The position numbers and the translations under genes are program-made. Source: an uncultured Bacteroidota bacterium (lineage in GTDB: Bacteria > Bacteroidota > Bacteroidia > Bacteroidales > CG2-30-32-10). From it: a stretch of 42,865 nt of DNA. Positions 27,508 through 38,045 of the stretch are shown here, in pieces (position 1 is the stretch's first letter; the number at the start of each line of letters is the position of its first letter). Location of the stretch: contig CAISZK010000385.1 in the NCBI GenBank assembly GCA_903889915.1, forward strand, positions 1 to 42,865, read 5' to 3'. The notes beneath the pieces were generated by a model. That model did no database searches. It was given only the letters and a program-made list of their open reading frames with translations, and was not told the DNA's origin.

Positions 27508-28500
27508 ATGCTGTCTGATTTAATTAATAAAATTTTTGAAATTAACAATGAAGAGGAGTTCAATAAAATAGCTTTGAAAACATTCCTTCATCAGTATGAA
27601 AACAACGCTGTTTACAAAACTTTTATTGACATGATCGGCCGTGATATTCATCAAATATCTCACTATTCTCAGATACCTTTTTTGCCAATTGAGTTTTTTA
27701 AAACTCATAAAATAATTTCAGGTATAGCATCAATTCAGGCATCCTTTTGTAGCAGCGGAACAACTGGTCAGACACGGAGTTTTCATCATGTTACTGACCT
27801 TTCTGTTTATGAAAAAAGCGCCATGATTTCTTTTGAAAATTTTTATGGGAATATTTCTGATCATACATTTCTGGCTCTTCTCCCATCTTATGCAGAACGT
27901 CAGGATTCATCACTGGTCTGGATGACCAACCATTTCATAAATCACAGTCATTTCAAATCTGATTGCGGTTTCTACCTTGACAATCACGCAGAACTTCTCA
28001 GTAAGTTGAAAATTTTAAGCAGAGATAAAACAAGAAAAGTTCTGTTGCTTGGGGTTTCATTTGCATTGCTTGATCTGTCAGAAAAAATTGATTTTCCTTT
28101 AAACAATGTTGTCGTAATGGAAACAGGCGGCATGAAAGGACGAAGAAGAGAAATGATCAGGGAAGAACTTCATGAAATACTGACCGGAAAATTTCAGGTT
28201 GCTTCAATACATTCAGAGTATGGGATGACTGAACTTCTGTCACAGGCATACTCGCAAGGCAAAGGAATTTTTAATTGCCCTCCCTGGATGAAAATACTGA
28301 TAAGAGAAATAAACGATCCCTTCACTCTTTCCCAAACAGGGCAAAGCGGAGGTATCAATATTATAGACCTTGCAAATATAAACTCATGTTCATTCATAGC
28401 CACGCAAGACATAGGGCGATGTTTCGACAACGGACAATTTGAAGTGAATGGCCGTTTTGACAGCAGTGAAATCAGGGGATGCAATCTGATGTCACTATAA
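27508..28500 (+). CDS. LuxE-like acyl-protein synthetase/acyltransferase
   Basis: IPFLPIEFFKTHKI...SSGTTGQTRSFHHVTDLSVYEKS...ETGGMKGRRREMIREELHEIL...SEYGMTELLSQAYS. Confidence 0.75.
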   Translation: MLSDLINKIFEINNEEEFNKIALKTFLHQYENNAVYKTFIDMIGRDIHQISHYSQIPFLPIEFFKTHKIISGIASIQASFCSSGTTGQTRSFHHVTDLSVYEKSAMISFENFYGNISDHTFLALLPSYAERQDSSLVWMTNHFINHSHFKSDCGFYLDNHAELLSKLKILSRDKTRKVLLLGVSFALLDLSEKIDFPLNNVVVMETGGMKGRRREMIREELHEILTGKFQVASIHSEYGMTELLSQAYSQGKGIFNCPPWMKILIREINDPFTLSQTGQSGGINIIDLANINSCSFIATQDIGRCFDNGQFEVNGRFDSSEIRGCNLMSL

Positions 28501-28526
28501 ATTTGTAAATTTGAGAAATCAATCAA

Positions 28527-30083
28527 ATGAAAAAATATTTTTTCCTAATCCTTTCGTTTTTCTTTCTGATGGCTGTCAATGCCCAGCATACAAACATCAT
28601 GATAGGCAACCACAATTATCCCGAAGAAACTTCAATTGTTGTCAACCCGAAAAACACCAATGAAATTGCGGCAGCCGCCAACATCAACACCTACTATTTT
28701 TCCAAAGACGGTGGCCACACATGGGTTGAAGATACCTTAGGTTCAACCTATGGAGTATGGGGTGATCCCTGCATGATAGTGGACACAGCAGGCAGTTATT
28801 ATTTCATCCATCTTTCCAATCCTCCCGATGGCAACTGGATTGACCGCATTGTGTGTCAGAAAAAGGATAGTATAAATGGCGTCTGGGATAATGGTTCGTA
28901 TATTGGACTAAATGGCACAAAGGCTCAGGATAAAGCCTGGGCTGCCGTTGACAGGGCTCACAACATTATTTACATGACATGGACTCAGTTTGATGAATAT
29001 GGTGTTACAACCCCCACCGACAGCAGCATTATTCTCTTTTCACGATCCATTGATGGTGGTCATTCATGGGGTGTTCCTGTAAGAATAAATAGAAAAGCCG
29101 GCAATTGTGTTGATTCCGACAGTACCACAGAAGGCGCAGTGCCTGCAGTGGGTCCTAATGGCGAAGTGTATGTTGCCTGGGCAGGTCCTGATGGCATCAG
29201 ATTCAATAAATCGCTGAATGCAGGGAACACATGGCTTGCAAATGATATTCTTGTAAATGATCAGCCAACCGGTTGGGATTATATGATCCCCGGTATTCAA
29301 CGCGCCAATGGGCTTCCCATAACAGATTGCGACATTAGCAACGGACCTTACCGCGGAAATATTTATGTCAACTGGTCTGACCAAAGAAATGGAGATACTG
29401 ACACCGATATCTGGCTTTCAAAATCTACTGATGGCGGAAATACATGGTCTGCTGCGAAACGTGTAAATGATGATCCTCCGGGCAAACAGCAGTTTTTTAC
29501 ATGGATGACAATTGACCAGGCGACAGGTTATCTTTATTTTGTTTTTTATGACCGCAGGAATTACAGCAATAGCAGGACTGATGTTTATATGGCTGTTTCA
29601 AAAGATGGCGGCGAAACCTTCGTTAATTTTAAGATCAGCGATTCTCCGTTTATTCCCGGCGCTTCGATCTTCTTTGGCGATTACACAAATGTTTCAGCTT
29701 ATAATGGTGTGATCAGGCCAATCTGGACGAGGCTTAGCAGTGGTCAGCTGAGTGTTTGGACCGCTATTATTGATACTACAATGATGGGGATTGAAAACTT
29801 AAATTTGCAGGATGAATTTTCTCTTGAACAAAACTTTCCAAACCCTTTTATTGACAACACCTATATTAGTTTCAAACTGCACAAACCAACAATAGTAACT
29901 TTGAAAGTCTATGATATCTTTGGAAGAGAAATTGCAACACTTCTGGACAAAGAAAAGTACAATGCCGGCAAATACATCAGCCATTTTGATGCAGAGCAAT
30001 ACAACCTGTCATCAGGAACATATTATTTTTCCCTGATCAGCAATGAGAAGATTCTGACAAAGAAAATGCTGTTACTAAAATAG
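28527..30083 (+). CDS. Secreted BNR/sialidase-fold protein with T9SS C-terminal sorting domain
   Basis: Signal peptide; repeated FSKDGGHTW, SRSIDGGHSW, SKSTDGGNTW (Asp-box motifs); C-term LEQNFPNPFIDNTYISFKL...AEQYNLSSGTYYFSLISNEKILTKKMLLLK. Confidence 0.85.
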   Translation: MKKYFFLILSFFFLMAVNAQHTNIMIGNHNYPEETSIVVNPKNTNEIAAAANINTYYFSKDGGHTWVEDTLGSTYGVWGDPCMIVDTAGSYYFIHLSNPPDGNWIDRIVCQKKDSINGVWDNGSYIGLNGTKAQDKAWAAVDRAHNIIYMTWTQFDEYGVTTPTDSSIILFSRSIDGGHSWGVPVRINRKAGNCVDSDSTTEGAVPAVGPNGEVYVAWAGPDGIRFNKSLNAGNTWLANDILVNDQPTGWDYMIPGIQRANGLPITDCDISNGPYRGNIYVNWSDQRNGDTDTDIWLSKSTDGGNTWSAAKRVNDDPPGKQQFFTWMTIDQATGYLYFVFYDRRNYSNSRTDVYMAVSKDGGETFVNFKISDSPFIPGASIFFGDYTNVSAYNGVIRPIWTRLSSGQLSVWTAIIDTTMMGIENLNLQDEFSLEQNFPNPFIDNTYISFKLHKPTIVTLKVYDIFGREIATLLDKEKYNAGKYISHFDAEQYNLSSGTYYFSLISNEKILTKKMLLLK

Positions 30084-30152
30084 GATGAAGGAAAAAATTT
30101 GTACAAACAACCTGAGAAATTGAATTTCTAAAATACTTCAATTTTCTAAAGT

Positions 30153-30407
30153 TTATGGCAATCCTTTTTCTAAAAGTGAAGTGTCAGTCCTTTTACTTGC
30201 ATTCAGCACTGTTAATCCAATAATTTCATTGTTCTCATAACGAATAATAATTTCGTCTTCCGTCATTTCAGAATTATCAGCATGATTGGGTTTCTTGAAA
30301 TGCAAATATAGGATATCAGCTTCGGTGTCATACAAAGACCAAATAAACTGGTGCTTTAATAAAACTGGTACAGCTGTAAGTATATCTTTTAATTCGGATT
30401 TTTCCAT
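30153..30407 (-). CDS. DUF2283-like small protein
   Basis: YDTEADILYLHFKKP...DEIIIRYENNEIIGLTVLNASKR. Confidence 0.6.
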   Translation of the reverse strand: MEKSELKDILTAVPVLLKHQFIWSLYDTEADILYLHFKKPNHADNSEMTEDEIIIRYENNEIIGLTVLNASKRTDTSLLEKGLP

Positions 30408-30432
30408 TATGTAAATCCTTTATAAAAGATCC

Positions 30433-31662
30433 CTATTTCTCTGAGTAAAGCTCAATGATCTTCACGATCACTTCAACAGCTTTTACCATTGATTCCAAAG
30501 GAACATACTCGTATTTTCCATGGAAATTATGTCCTCCTGCAAAGATATTCGGGCAGGGCAGTCCCATGTAAGAAAGTCTTGCTCCATCTGTACCTCCGCG
30601 AATCGGAACAATAACAGGAACTACGTCCACCAGTTCCATTGCCTTTTTAGCAGTTTCAACAACATGAAACACTTTTTCTACCTGTTCACGCATGTTGTAA
30701 TACTGGTCTCTCAATTCCAGAACTACAGTGTTTGCACGGTATTTCTTATTCATGAAGTCAACAGCCTGTTGAATAAAAACTTTTTTGGCTTCAAATTTTT
30801 CCCTGTCATGATCGCGGATAATGTAGGCAATACTTGAGTTTTCAACACTGCCTTCCATTTTAATGAGATGGTAGAAGCCTTCATAATCCTGTGTGAATTC
30901 CGGCCTTTCGTTCACCGGCAACATGCTGTTGAATTCCATTGCAAGAATCATCGAGTTGATCATTTTCTCTTTAGCATATCCGGGGTGAATATTTCTTCCG
31001 TTGAAAATAACTTTTGCATGAGCTGCATTGAAGTTTTCAAATTCAAGTTCGCCCACACCGCCGCCGTCAAGGGTATAAGCAAATTCTGCATCGAATTTGG
31101 TTACATCAAATTTATCAACTCCACGACCAATCTCTTCATCAGGAGTGAATCCAATTTTTATGTTGCCGTGTTTTATTTCCGGATGTTTTATCAGGTAGTC
31201 CACCGCAGTCATGATCTCGGCTATTCCTGCTTTGTCATCAGCGCCAAGCAGGGTTGTGCCATCCGAAGTAATGATGGTTTGCCCTACATACTGTTTCAGT
31301 TCCGGGAATTCTTTCACATTCAGAACAACATTGTTATTCTTGTCGAGTACGATGTCGGTGCCATCATAATTCTCCAGTATCTGTGGTTTTATATTTGTTC
31401 CGCTCATATCCGGGCTGGTATCCATGTGCGAGATGAACCCTATGTTTGGAAGTTTTTTATCCGTATTGGCCGGAAGTGTAGCCATGATATAGCAGTTATC
31501 ATCAAGGCTTACATCTTTCAATCCCATCGCAACCAATTCATCTTTTAAAACTTTTGCAAGATCAAATTGTTTTGCGGAACTTGGGCATGTTTCACATCCC
31601 TCATCAGAAGTTGTGTCAATCTTCACATATCTGAGAAACCTTTCAAGAATTTCTTTTTTCAT
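30433..31662 (-). CDS. pepT: Peptidase T (tripeptide aminopeptidase)
   Basis: [99 protein letters not shown]. Confidence 0.95.
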   Translation of the reverse strand: MKKEILERFLRYVKIDTTSDEGCETCPSSAKQFDLAKVLKDELVAMGLKDVSLDDNCYIMATLPANTDKKLPNIGFISHMDTSPDMSGTNIKPQILENYDGTDIVLDKNNNVVLNVKEFPELKQYVGQTIITSDGTTLLGADDKAGIAEIMTAVDYLIKHPEIKHGNIKIGFTPDEEIGRGVDKFDVTKFDAEFAYTLDGGGVGELEFENFNAAHAKVIFNGRNIHPGYAKEKMINSMILAMEFNSMLPVNERPEFTQDYEGFYHLIKMEGSVENSSIAYIIRDHDREKFEAKKVFIQQAVDFMNKKYRANTVVLELRDQYYNMREQVEKVFHVVETAKKAMELVDVVPVIVPIRGGTDGARLSYMGLPCPNIFAGGHNFHGKYEYVPLESMVKAVEVIVKIIELYSEK

Positions 31663-31728
31663 AATTTTAAAAATTTTGTCATTTATAGTCTTTAATTGTC
31701 ATTTGCCTTTGGCGTCATTGTTCAATTT

Positions 31729-33927
31729 TCAATCATCTCTTTTTGCACGGAATGATTCCCAGATGAAATAACAAACCAGCAGTGCAAACATGATCAATCC
31801 TACCAATTGAGGTCCTACTGTGCCTTCGCTCCAAAGTTTCAGATCAAGGTTAACTCCTGCAAATAATAATACAGCTCCGACAACTCCGAATAATGCTGCA
31901 CCTGCAATAAATCCTGAAGCTATCAGTGTTCCGCGCTGGCCTCGTGCATTATTTAATTTTTCGTCTTTTGTGCTTTTTCCAAACCAATGAGCCAGCAGCC
32001 CGCCAATAAGAAGTGGCGTGTTGAGATCAAGCGGAATGAACATTCCCAGAGCAAAAGCAAGTGGTGAAATACCTAATAAATAAATCAGGAACGAGATGAT
32101 AGCGCCGGCAATATACAATAACCAGGGAATCGGTGCGCCTTTAGTCATCAAAGGCTCAATCACTGCAGCCATCGCATTTGCCTGCGGGGCAACAAGCGGT
32201 TTGGCATTATCAACTTCTCTTTTGTATCTATTGATAAGAGCTGTATCCGCAGCCATTTTTTTTACTGAAGCAAATTGGACAACCGTCATTTTCCCATTTT
32301 TAATAACCGAGTCTTCATAAACCCTGGATTTCACAGTATCCAATTTGTGATAGTTAATAGCGTGCATCTGTTCAGTGGAAAATATTTTCTGGTTTTCCAC
32401 ATATTGTTCTGAAGTAAAACCATAAGATTTTGCAAGCATAAATATCACCACACCTACAACAGCAGCGGAAACCAATGTGCCTAAAAATTTCCATGATTGT
32501 TGTTTGTATGGGCTTGTGCCAAGCCAATAGCCAACTTTAAGGTCAGTAATAAAACCACCGGCCATTGAAAGCGCTGTACACACAATACCTCCAATTACAA
32601 GTGAGCTTACCATGCCTCTCCAACCATGAAGTCCTGCTGCAGAAAGTATGATACAGGCAATGATCAATGTCATTAATGTCATACCTGAAACAGGGTTACT
32701 TCCAACAATAGCAATAGCATTTGCGGCCACAGTAGTAAAAAGAAATGCAATGACAACAAGTGTCGCCAGTGCAATGAGCGCTTGAACCGGCGTTACATCT
32801 ACTCCTGTAATAAGAAATACCAAAATTGCAATGATGACGAGTATGATCAGTACAAGAACAAAGTTCATTTTCAGGTCGCGTTGTGTGCGTTCAGGCTTTT
32901 CAATTTCTCCCTTTTTTCCTCCTGTGCCGCCGACAGCAAGTTTAAATGCCTGAACAATCACACCCGAAGAACGGACGATACCGATAATACCGGCCATAGC
33001 GATTGCCCCGATACCAATGGGCCTTACATACATTTTGAATAATATTTCCGGAGTAAGTCCTTCAGTAAAATTGTGGCCTCCACCCAGGCTTGCTGCTATA
33101 TTCCCTATTTCATGAATGACAGGAATCATCACCCACCATGAAAGCAAAGAACCCACAACAATGATCAGCGAAAACCGTAATCCAACAAGATAACCGAAGC
33201 TGAAAATCATTGCGCTGACATTCAATTTTAATACTAATTTGGCTCTTTCAGCAAGCATTGCACCAAAAGGAATGACTTTGGTTGTAAGAACATCGTCCCA
33301 TAAACGGAAAGAGGTAAATGCAAAATCAAACAAGCCGCCTATGAGCCCCGACACCAAAAGTATTCTTGACTGACTTCCGCCTTTTTCACCTGTCATCAGG
33401 ATTTCCGTTGTTGCAGTGGCTTCAGGGAAGGGGAATTTGCCGTGCATATCCTTTACAAAATATTTTCTGAAAGGAATAAGGAATAATATTCCAAGGAATC
33501 CGCCAAGTAACGATGAAAAGAAAATCTGCCAGAAGTTCACTTCAATATCCGGGTATTTTGCCTGCAGAATATATAAGCCGGGAATGGTGAACACAGCGCC
33601 CGCAACAATCACTCCCGAACAAGCGCCGATAGATTGAATAATCACATTTTGTCCCAGAGCATTTTTCTTTTTTGCTGCTGCGGAAGCGCCGACAGCAATA
33701 ATAGAGATGGGAATAGCTGCTTCGAATACCTGCCCTATCTTCAAGCCGGAAAAAGCCGCGGCCGCTGAAAAAATAAGAGCCATTAATAAACCCATTCCAA
33801 CTGACCAAAGTGTTACCTCCGGAAATAGTTGGCTGGCGGGCATTACAGGTTTGTAATCTTCGCCCGGTTTTAGCTCGCGATAAGCGTTTTCGGGCAGACT
33901 TCTGGTTTCTGGTATTTGTTCTGACAT
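31729..33927 (-). CDS. OPT family oligopeptide transporter
   Basis: Multi-TM; LPENAYRELKPGEDYKPVMPASQLFPEVTLWSVGMGLLMALIFSAAAAFSGLKIGQVFEAAIPISI; KFPFPEATATTEILMTGEKGG. Confidence 0.9.
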   Translation of the reverse strand: MSEQIPETRSLPENAYRELKPGEDYKPVMPASQLFPEVTLWSVGMGLLMALIFSAAAAFSGLKIGQVFEAAIPISIIAVGASAAAKKKNALGQNVIIQSIGACSGVIVAGAVFTIPGLYILQAKYPDIEVNFWQIFFSSLLGGFLGILFLIPFRKYFVKDMHGKFPFPEATATTEILMTGEKGGSQSRILLVSGLIGGLFDFAFTSFRLWDDVLTTKVIPFGAMLAERAKLVLKLNVSAMIFSFGYLVGLRFSLIIVVGSLLSWWVMIPVIHEIGNIAASLGGGHNFTEGLTPEILFKMYVRPIGIGAIAMAGIIGIVRSSGVIVQAFKLAVGGTGGKKGEIEKPERTQRDLKMNFVLVLIILVIIAILVFLITGVDVTPVQALIALATLVVIAFLFTTVAANAIAIVGSNPVSGMTLMTLIIACIILSAAGLHGWRGMVSSLVIGGIVCTALSMAGGFITDLKVGYWLGTSPYKQQSWKFLGTLVSAAVVGVVIFMLAKSYGFTSEQYVENQKIFSTEQMHAINYHKLDTVKSRVYEDSVIKNGKMTVVQFASVKKMAADTALINRYKREVDNAKPLVAPQANAMAAVIEPLMTKGAPIPWLLYIAGAIISFLIYLLGISPLAFALGMFIPLDLNTPLLIGGLLAHWFGKSTKDEKLNNARGQRGTLIASGFIAGAALFGVVGAVLLFAGVNLDLKLWSEGTVGPQLVGLIMFALLVCYFIWESFRAKRDD

Positions 33928-34059
33928 AGTGTTTTTTTTGAGTGGATAAAACTATAAAAAATATTTGATGTGAGGAAAAAAAAATCATTATTCCGCTAAC
34001 ATTTTACTTAACCATTGGAAAAAAATCCGTACTATTGTAAAACAAAAAAAACAATCAAC

Positions 34060-34299
34060 ATGGACACTACCGAACAATTAAATGCTTTATTCTGCAAGGT
34101 TTTTGATGACAATGACATTAAGATAACTCCCGAAATGACCGCCAACGACATCGAAGAGTGGGATTCTCTTTCACACGTGAACCTCGTGGTCGCCATCGAA
34201 AAAAATTTCAAGGTTAAGTTTAAAGATTCCGAGATCATCCGCTGGAAAAACGTCGGACAGATGATTGAATCAATCAATGCAAAGCTCGCCGGAAAATAA
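34060..34299 (+). CDS. Acyl carrier protein (phosphopantetheine-binding)
   Basis: DIEEWDSLSHVNLVVAIEKNFKVKFKDSEI (DSL attachment site). ATG at 34060. Confidence 0.9.
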   Translation: MDTTEQLNALFCKVFDDNDIKITPEMTANDIEEWDSLSHVNLVVAIEKNFKVKFKDSEIIRWKNVGQMIESINAKLAGK

Positions 34300-34311
34300 T
34301 TTTTTTAAACC

Positions 34312-34998
34312 GTGGCTCACCATGAAACTCATTTAAAAAGTTCGGATTTTATCTCCGACATAGTCATCGGTATGTCCGATGGGCTTACTGTCCCCTTTGC
34401 CCTCGCTGCCGGATTAAGCAGCGCTGTTCAGTCAAATGGTCTTATCATCAAAGCAGGACTTGCTGAAATTATTGCAGGTTCCATCGCTATGGGTCTTGGC
34501 GGTTATCTTGCAGGGCGCACCGCATTGGATCATTATAAAACCGAGCTTAAACGCGAATACCAGGAAACAATTGACTATCCTGAAACCGAAAAAAAGGAAG
34601 TAAGAGAGATATTTGGGAAGATGGGACTTTCGTCCAAAACACAGGATATGGCAGTTGAGGAACTCAGCCAGGACAAGGACAAATGGGTGAAGTTTATGAT
34701 GAAGTATGAACTCGAACTCGAGGAACCCGACAAAAACAAAGCCCGCAAAAGCGCTTTCAACATAGGCATTGCCTATATTGTCGGTGGCGCTATTCCCATG
34801 TTATCTTATGTTTTCACCACCGACCCGCAAACAGGTTTCAAACTTTCATTTATCACCACCGTTGTTTGCCTTCTCCTCTTCGGATATTTCAAAAGCAAAC
34901 TCACCGGACAGCAACCCATCATCGGCGCCCTCAAAGTGATGGCGATTGGGGTCATCGCTGCAATGTCGGCTTATTTCCTGGTGAGGCTTTTTAATTAA
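34312..34998 (+). CDS. VIT1/CCC1 family Fe/Mn transporter
   Basis: IVIGMSDGLTVPFALAAGLSSA...LAEIIAGSIAMGLGGYLAGRTALDHY; GTG start. Confidence 0.9.
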   Translation: MAHHETHLKSSDFISDIVIGMSDGLTVPFALAAGLSSAVQSNGLIIKAGLAEIIAGSIAMGLGGYLAGRTALDHYKTELKREYQETIDYPETEKKEVREIFGKMGLSSKTQDMAVEELSQDKDKWVKFMMKYELELEEPDKNKARKSAFNIGIAYIVGGAIPMLSYVFTTDPQTGFKLSFITTVVCLLLFGYFKSKLTGQQPIIGALKVMAIGVIAAMSAYFLVRLFN

Positions 34999-35219
34999 AG
35001 GCTGAATTTCAATCTTGCCATATTATTTTCACTTTACATTTTCTTCATTTTACATTTTTTCTGCACTTGTGTGCAATTCAAACGAGCTACATCTATTACA
35101 GTTTGTTTCAAATCTCTTTAAAGCAAATAAAGACAATGATGCTAAAACCCGGCAGCAGCTAATATTTTCTTACAGTCCGCTAAAGCCAGACTCCAATAGA
35201 TAGCGACGGTGAGCAGCAT

Positions 35220-35314
35220 TTATTTCAGTTCGTTTTAACCCCGTGGGATAGCTTTTAGTTTTTGCAAATCATTCTTATTAAGTAATATCCAACGGGGTTA
35301 ACGAACTGAAATAA
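35220..35314. repeat. Long imperfect inverted repeat
   Basis: Left arm TTATTTCAGTTCGTTTTAACCCCGTGGGATA (35220-35250); right arm 35286-35314 is the reverse complement TTATTTCAGTTCGTTAACCCCGTTGGATA (2-nt indel, 1 mismatch); 35-nt loop. Confidence 0.85.
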
Positions 35315-35518
35315 GTGCAAAAGGCAATTGACTTTAGTCTCATTTTGAAAGAGGATTTGTTTTTTATCAATTGAAAAAGACTTTCCAAGTTCTGAAAAAA
35401 ACTTTGAAAGTCATCCTGGCAATATCCAACATCTAACATCTAACATCTTTTTTATTCCTACACACAATATTTCCCACTTTCCAACGTTGACAATATAATT
35501 GTTTGTCATTTCTAAGAC

Positions 35519-36517
35519 ATGAGGCTGCATGATATTTTGATAGAATATTATACTGTCGGGCAAACCAATTCTTATATTGATTTGCTGAAGAAGCTGGACC
35601 TTTATCCGGCCCTGAATGATTTGGCAAACCGCTTCCATCGCGACATTGAGCAGGGTAAGCATGCCACAAAAATTTCCCTTTTCCGTAAAACACTCAAAGA
35701 GCTTATTGCAATATCCATGGCATATCTTAAAAGTGAAATTCATGCAACGCAGCCGGTAACGGCAACCATTGATATGTTCCAATGTATTATCACAATTATC
35801 CGTCATGCATGCCGGCAATGCTCTGTTGATTTTGCTGCATGTTGTGATATTCTCCAAAGGTACATTGACATCTGCGGACTTCTACCAGAGTCGCGGGAGT
35901 TGTTATTGTGTGTGTTTGAAATGCAACTACGCACTGAAATAACCGTTAGCAGCAGGAAAAGCAATAGTGCTGCAATAAAATTTCCGGGAGAAATACCCAT
36001 CACTCTTTCATGGATCTTTCGCGAGGGCGAAGTGGAAAACAAAAAGGTAGTAGGTGAATTTGCCGGTTTGTTGTGTGGAAAATACACTCGTTTAAAAACT
36101 CTTTACAAAGTGGAAGATTTGTTCAATCCACTTAAAAGGAAAAAGGTTGGAGTTCATAATGATGATCTGTGTGAGATTCTCACCATTTTCAGTTTGTTTC
36201 ATCAATGCGGGCGCATTGCATGCACCTATTCAAAAGCTCTGTTTCAATTCCTGAGATCAAGAATATATGTTTACCCAAAAGGAGCCTTCAAAGGAAGGCC
36301 GGACTTCAGTATGTGGAATTATGAAACTTTGCGTAGAATGAAGGACATTGATAAATTCAAAAACAGCATTAAAGAAATCTTCGACATCTTCTGCACCACC
36401 GAAAACGACAAACAAGTTTTTGAAAACTTTTTTGAAGAAAGAAAAAAAATTGCTCTCCGCAAACAAGCATCAGATCTGAAAAAGAAGAAAAGCAGAAAAA
36501 ACTGTGACGTAAGATAG
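35519..36517 (+). CDS. Hypothetical protein
   Basis: Long uninterrupted ORF with plausible composition; no family recognised with confidence. Confidence 0.6.
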   Translation: MRLHDILIEYYTVGQTNSYIDLLKKLDLYPALNDLANRFHRDIEQGKHATKISLFRKTLKELIAISMAYLKSEIHATQPVTATIDMFQCIITIIRHACRQCSVDFAACCDILQRYIDICGLLPESRELLLCVFEMQLRTEITVSSRKSNSAAIKFPGEIPITLSWIFREGEVENKKVVGEFAGLLCGKYTRLKTLYKVEDLFNPLKRKKVGVHNDDLCEILTIFSLFHQCGRIACTYSKALFQFLRSRIYVYPKGAFKGRPDFSMWNYETLRRMKDIDKFKNSIKEIFDIFCTTENDKQVFENFFEERKKIALRKQASDLKKKKSRKNCDVR

Positions 36518-36628
36518 CGGTAAGATAGCACCCCTGCCTATTGACACCCATATACAAATAGCAGTACCTTTATACCGCCGGCAGGCGCTAATGCACTAAG
36601 CCGGGTAAACCAAAAAAATAATAAAGTT

Positions 36629-37645
36629 ATGTTCACAAAAATCAAAAAATCGTTCGAAAAGTTCATTGCAGCCGTTGTAATGATGGTTCTGAACTTAGTA
36701 GGCAAACCACTTGATTTAAAAAAATCAAGTGGAAATTCACGCACAGGAAAAACTAATTCCCGTGCTAGTAATAAACCACAGATTCACTGGTCGAATAAAG
36801 AAACGATCATGGTGCGTGGCGGCCAAAACTCTTTTCAGTGTTTCGCGTTGCCGCTCTTCAACTTCTGTCCTCCTGAATTAATTCTCCATAAAACGGAAAA
36901 AATTCCGAAAAAGAGCGACAGCATGCAATTGTTTGTGCGTCCTGAATTATTTATGATGATAGTCATTCCGGAAATCTCAGGAAAGAATAATAACAAGCCA
37001 AACAAGGATGTTGTTCTTGAACACAAGGTAATCCCTGTTGTTAACTGGGGAAAAAAGAAAGGCGCTTCACTTAAAATTGAGGATTGCAAAATGAAAAAAA
37101 CAAAGCTTACCGGAAATTTGGATTTTCCATCTCCATGGTCGCCGGAGTTCCCTGCACTGACTGCTGTTGGCGCTAATATTTTGACAGCAGGAAACAAATT
37201 GCAGGACCGTTTGCAAAAACTTCCTAACAGCAAGTCCAATCTTTCAGCGGCATTGAATGTTTTGCACGACAATATGGACAGTTGGTGCATGATGTTAAAG
37301 CTGAAAGTAAAAACTGTATCGCCTGAAGAAGGAGTGCGCATTTGCAACGATGCAGGGTTTGAGTACAAGGTCATCAGCATCCGTCCGAAAAGAGGTAACA
37401 AAGTTTTTCAGGGCACAGAGCCGGGAACCCTTATCATTTGGGGTGAAGGTGAAGGATACCGTCAATGGCAGGAAAGCCCCGACCCTAATCAGGAAACCAT
37501 CATTGATCTACCGCCAACAAGAGGCGGAGAAACTTCGGTGACTGGTCGCAGACCAAAAGCAGAGTATTGGTATCGCTGGAGATTGGTGCTCACCAAAGGG
37601 CGCTATGGAGAATGGAGCAAATGGTATAACGGTACTGCTCCCTGA
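36629..37645 (+). CDS. Hypothetical protein
   Basis: 338-aa ORF ending shortly before a strong terminator; C-terminal YEYKVISIRP..GTEPGTLIIWGEGEG..YWYRWRLVLTKGRYGEWSKWYNGTAP beta-sandwich-like. Confidence 0.7.
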   Translation: MFTKIKKSFEKFIAAVVMMVLNLVGKPLDLKKSSGNSRTGKTNSRASNKPQIHWSNKETIMVRGGQNSFQCFALPLFNFCPPELILHKTEKIPKKSDSMQLFVRPELFMMIVIPEISGKNNNKPNKDVVLEHKVIPVVNWGKKKGASLKIEDCKMKKTKLTGNLDFPSPWSPEFPALTAVGANILTAGNKLQDRLQKLPNSKSNLSAALNVLHDNMDSWCMMLKLKVKTVSPEEGVRICNDAGFEYKVISIRPKRGNKVFQGTEPGTLIIWGEGEGYRQWQESPDPNQETIIDLPPTRGGETSVTGRRPKAEYWYRWRLVLTKGRYGEWSKWYNGTAP

Positions 37646-37661
37646 TCAATGCACAAAGTTT

Positions 37662-37697
37662 AAAAAAGGGGGTGACTTCATGTCATCCCCTTTTTTA
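37662..37697 (+). terminator. Rho-independent terminator
   Basis: AAAAAAGGGGGTGAC-TTCAT-GTCATCCCCTTTTTT hairpin with T-tract, right after the ORF at 36629-37645. Confidence 0.8.
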
Positions 37698-37793
37698 ATT
37701 GAGCGTTCATGAATTTTTTTAAAATTTCAGAGGACAATTAATTTCATAAAAGCAAACGAATAAATATGTACAATAGTCTAAGATATTTTCTAA

Positions 37794-38045
37794 CGAACGA
37801 TTGCTTATAGCAAACGTTCATTCGCATTGTCGGATCGAACGATCACTTTCAGCAAACGTTAATTCGCATTGTGCAATCGAACGATTGCACAATGCGAACG
37901 TTCGATAGCTTTGTCGGAACGAACGTTTCAACAAAGCAAACGTTCATTCGCATTGTCGGATCGAACGATCGCACAATGCAAACGTTCGATAGCTTTGTCG
38001 GATCGAATGATTGTACAATGCAAACGTTCATTCGCTTTAAGCTTT
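37794..38045. repeat. 12 x 21-bp array of alternating, mutually near-complementary units (6 x 42-bp composite)
   Basis: Odd units CGAACGATYGCACAATGCAAA-type, even units CGTTCATTCGCATTGTCGGAT-type, exactly 21 bp each. Contains a perfect 17-bp inverted repeat TTCGCATTGTGCAATCG-AA-CGATTGCACAATGCGAA at 37863-37898. Confidence 0.92.

Noticed and set aside
35519-36517. RteC-family regulator assignment
   Set aside because: Size and helical character are vaguely compatible, but I could not match characteristic motifs, so it is left as hypothetical.
37794-38045. CRISPR array or a true repeat-protein gene (ORFs 37869..38078 +, 37871..38260 +, 37849..38031 -)
   Set aside because: There are no unique spacers: every 21-bp segment is a repeat variant. 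The ORFs are open in several frames simply because the period is a multiple of 3, and none has a convincing start or RBS.
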